From NCBI RefSeq assembly GCF_000612505.1, contig NZ_CP004078.1, forward strand, positions 3,387,252 to 3,451,251: a stretch of DNA of 64,000 nt, read 5' to 3'. This document shows, piece after piece, positions 62,315 through 64,000 of the stretch. How positions within the stretch are numbered: the stretch's first letter is position 1; the number at the start of each line of letters is the position of its first letter. The notes below the pieces were generated by a model that was given only the letters and a program-made list of their open reading frames with translations, made no database searches and was not told the DNA's origin. The position numbers were made by a program, and so were the translations under genes. Origin of the DNA: Paenibacillus sabinae T27. GTDB taxonomy: Bacteria > Bacillota > Bacilli > Paenibacillales > Paenibacillaceae.

Positions 62315-62991
62315 GATTGCTTCACCCTTTCCACAAAAGCTGTCATTTTGGCGATATCTTTCACTCCGTCACTTTCCACTCCGCTGGACACGTCCACTCC
62401 ATCCGGCGCGTAGTCTTCCAGCAGCCCGCCTACATTATCTGGCGAAAGACCGCCGGCTACAAAAAGGGGCACTCCCATAGCCCGCGCCCTCTTACGGTAA
62501 GCGGGAATCTTGTCCCAGGCGAACGTCCGCCCGGAGCCGCCTCTCTGCGCCTCATCAAGCGTATCAAGCAGAAGGGCGTCAATCGCGCCGGTATAGCTTT
62601 CCAGCAGCGATCCATTGTTATCAGTATCCTCTATTTCAGCCGCAGCTACCGGAAGCGCCTTCCATATCTGAACACTCGGGAAAGCTTCCTTCACCTCACG
62701 GCAAAATGCCGGGCTCTCGTTCCCATGCAGCTGAATAACGCCTAGCGGTACAGCGGCCAGAATCCCGTTCAGTTCGTCCATCTCCGGATTGACAAAGACC
62801 CCGGCGGCAAGCGGAGCCTGCCCTGTCTTCCATTCTCCTAGGACGGAAGCCAGTCCCGCCGCCTGCTCAGGTGATACCTTCCGGCGGCTCGGAGCAAAGA
62901 CAAGGCCGATATAATCAACCGGCAAGTGTACCATAGATTTTAGCACTTCAACGTCCTGAAGTCCACAAATTTTTACCTTCGTCTCAGCCAT
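62311..62991 (-). CDS. trpF: Phosphoribosylanthranilate isomerase
   Basis: 226 residues from the ATG at 62991, which lies 8 nt inside the end of trpC; a longer frame to 63054 lacks a site. TIM barrel with [24 protein letters not shown] (general acid region), [29 protein letters not shown] and [15 protein letters not shown]. Confidence 0.95.
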   Translation of the reverse strand: MAETKVKICGLQDVEVLKSMVHLPVDYIGLVFAPSRRKVSPEQAAGLASVLGEWKTGQAPLAAGVFVNPEMDELNGILAAVPLGVIQLHGNESPAFCREVKEAFPSVQIWKALPVAAAEIEDTDNNGSLLESYTGAIDALLLDTLDEAQRGGSGRTFAWDKIPAYRKRARAMGVPLFVAGGLSPDNVGGLLEDYAPDGVDVSSGVESDGVKDIAKMTAFVERVKQS

Positions 62992-63814
62992 TCCGCACCC
63001 GGCCCTCGCCACGGGTAACCGGGCCGAGCAGACTTCCGACCGCCTGTTCCACATCCTCCTGCCGCATGAAATATTCCCCGACCAGCACGCCGTCCGCGCC
63101 GTTCGACTTCAAATAGGCGATATCCTCCGGCCCCGCGATTCCGCTCTCGCTGATCAGGGGAACACCTTTCGGAGCAAGCGCCGCAAGCTCGGCCGTTGTG
63201 GCAAGCGCGGTCTCGAACGTTCGCAAATTGCGGTTGTTGATGCCGAGCAGCACATGGGGAAGCTCCGCCTTGCCCGTGTTCAGCACCGCTTCCAGCTCAC
63301 TGCGGTCATGAACCTCGATCAATACGTCGAGTCCAAGGCTTCCCGCGGTGTCTGCGAAGGAAGAGAGTACGGCGGGAGTAAGTATTGCCGCAATCAGCAG
63401 TATGGCATCCGCTCCGATCAAGCGGGCTTCATAAATTTGCTTCTCGTCGATAATGAAATCCTTGCGCAGCAGCGGCAGGCTTACCGCCTCCCGGACCTGG
63501 GTCAGATATTCTCCGCTGCCCTGAAAATACTGCTGGTCGGTCAGGACGGAGAGACAGTCCGCTCCGCCAGCTTCATAGGATCTTGCGATCTGGACAGGAT
63601 CGAAATCCGGGCGGATCAGCCCTTTGGAGGGAGACGCCTTCTTCACTTCGGCGATCAGCCCCATTTCCCGCTGTCGTCCCAGCGTAAGCGCCCGGCGGAA
63701 TCCGCGGGTTGCCGGCAGTCCGGCGATTTGGCGCTCCACTTCGGCAAGGGAGAACGATGCGCTGAGCGTCTCCACCTCTTTGATCTTGGTAGTTACAATT
63801 TTATCGAGATACAT
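62984..63814 (-). CDS. trpC: Indole-3-glycerol phosphate synthase
   Basis: 276 residues. TIM-barrel enzyme: [17 protein letters not shown] with the catalytic Lys, [55 protein letters not shown] lies 9 nt before the ATG. Overlaps trpD by 14 nt. Confidence 0.97.
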   Translation of the reverse strand: MYLDKIVTTKIKEVETLSASFSLAEVERQIAGLPATRGFRRALTLGRQREMGLIAEVKKASPSKGLIRPDFDPVQIARSYEAGGADCLSVLTDQQYFQGSGEYLTQVREAVSLPLLRKDFIIDEKQIYEARLIGADAILLIAAILTPAVLSSFADTAGSLGLDVLIEVHDRSELEAVLNTGKAELPHVLLGINNRNLRTFETALATTAELAALAPKGVPLISESGIAGPEDIAYLKSNGADGVLVGEYFMRQEDVEQAVGSLLGPVTRGEGRVRNG

Positions 63815-64000
63815 GTTTGAGTTCCTCCGTAATGGCGATCAGCTGCTCCAGCTTGCGTGCCGCTTCGCCCGAATCGATCATTTCCGCCGCCTTCCGGACA
63901 CCTTCAGCCAGCGTATCCGCAAGGCCTGCGACATAGATGCAGGCTCCAGCATTGGCAAGCACAATGTCCCGGTAAGGCGTCTTCGCGCCTTCTAGCACCG
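63801..64000 (-). CDS. trpD: Anthranilate phosphoribosyltransferase, C-terminal end only
   Basis: Last about 66 residues; the N-terminal part lies beyond the window edge. [22 protein letters not shown] and [24 protein letters not shown] are the usual TrpD C-terminus. It is in the order trpD-C-F-B-A, whose start (trpE and any regulatory leader) is outside the window. Confidence 0.9.
   Translation of the reverse strand, partial: VLEGAKTPYRDIVLANAGACIYVAGLADTLAEGVRKAAEMIDSGEAARKLEQLIAITEELKHVSR

Overview
The window looks like a chromosomal segment of an aerobic, endospore-forming, Gram-positive member of the Bacillales, most probably Paenibacillus or a close relative. Reasons: a Bacillus-type gene order (trp-hisC-tyrA, ypiF, qcrABC, ypjA/ypjB, ypjD, dapB-mgsA-bshB1-bshA, cca-birA, panBCD, dinG, asnS-dnaD), bacillithiol genes, a GerM-domain lipoprotein, an SLH surface protein, copper-amine-oxidase-N/AMIN cell-wall amidases, strong AGGAGG ribosome sites, frequent TTG/GTG starts and a base composition visibly richer in GC than B. 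subtilis. This assignment is inferred from gene content; no rRNA or tRNA gene was seen.

Layout. 1-8.4 kb: C-truncated AraC-type response regulator, GNAT/purT pair, a double dynamin-like GTPase, a small conserved protein and endonuclease III. 8.5-15.5 kb: cell-surface block (SLH protein, GerM lipoprotein, two paralogous N-acetylmuramoyl-L-alanine amidases). 15.7-21.2 kb: leuCD and a LysR-type regulator, separated by an AT-rich agr-like signalling cassette (membrane protein, AgrB, a 47-residue AgrD-like peptide, stand-alone LytTR protein). 21.3-25.4 kb: proline operon proBAC behind a T-box leader with a proline CCU specifier. 25.4-29.9 kb: dnaD, asnS, ackA and a 3-hydroxybutyryl-CoA dehydrogenase. 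29.8-35.8 kb: a reduced FtsH-like protease with a membrane partner, an alpha/beta hydrolase, and rex-mtaD-tseB. 35.6-44 kb: a tandem repeat, dinG, a TPR protein, panBCD behind a structured leader, a biotin ligase without its DNA-binding domain, and cca. 44-54.4 kb: bacillithiol, methylglyoxal and lysine genes, MazG-like protein, YitT family protein, ypjB/ypjA, the menaquinol:cytochrome c reductase operon, ypiF, an IDEAL protein and a decayed gamma-carbonic anhydrase gene. 54.4-64 kb: unknown wHTH-like protein, histidine phosphatase, ECF sigma/anti-sigma pair, a predicted small RNA, and tyrA, hisC, trpA, trpB, trpF, trpC and the end of trpD.

Most genes lie on the minus strand in short operons with overlapping or closely spaced genes, and many intrinsic terminators are visible. 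The most notable items are the stripped-down agr-like locus with a predicted serine-lactone peptide and no visible kinase or receiver domain; a 19-bp motif shared by the leuC and lysR upstream regions on either side of that cassette; a perfect sigma-A promoter driving an about 80-nt C-rich small RNA; and the gamma-carbonic anhydrase remnant.
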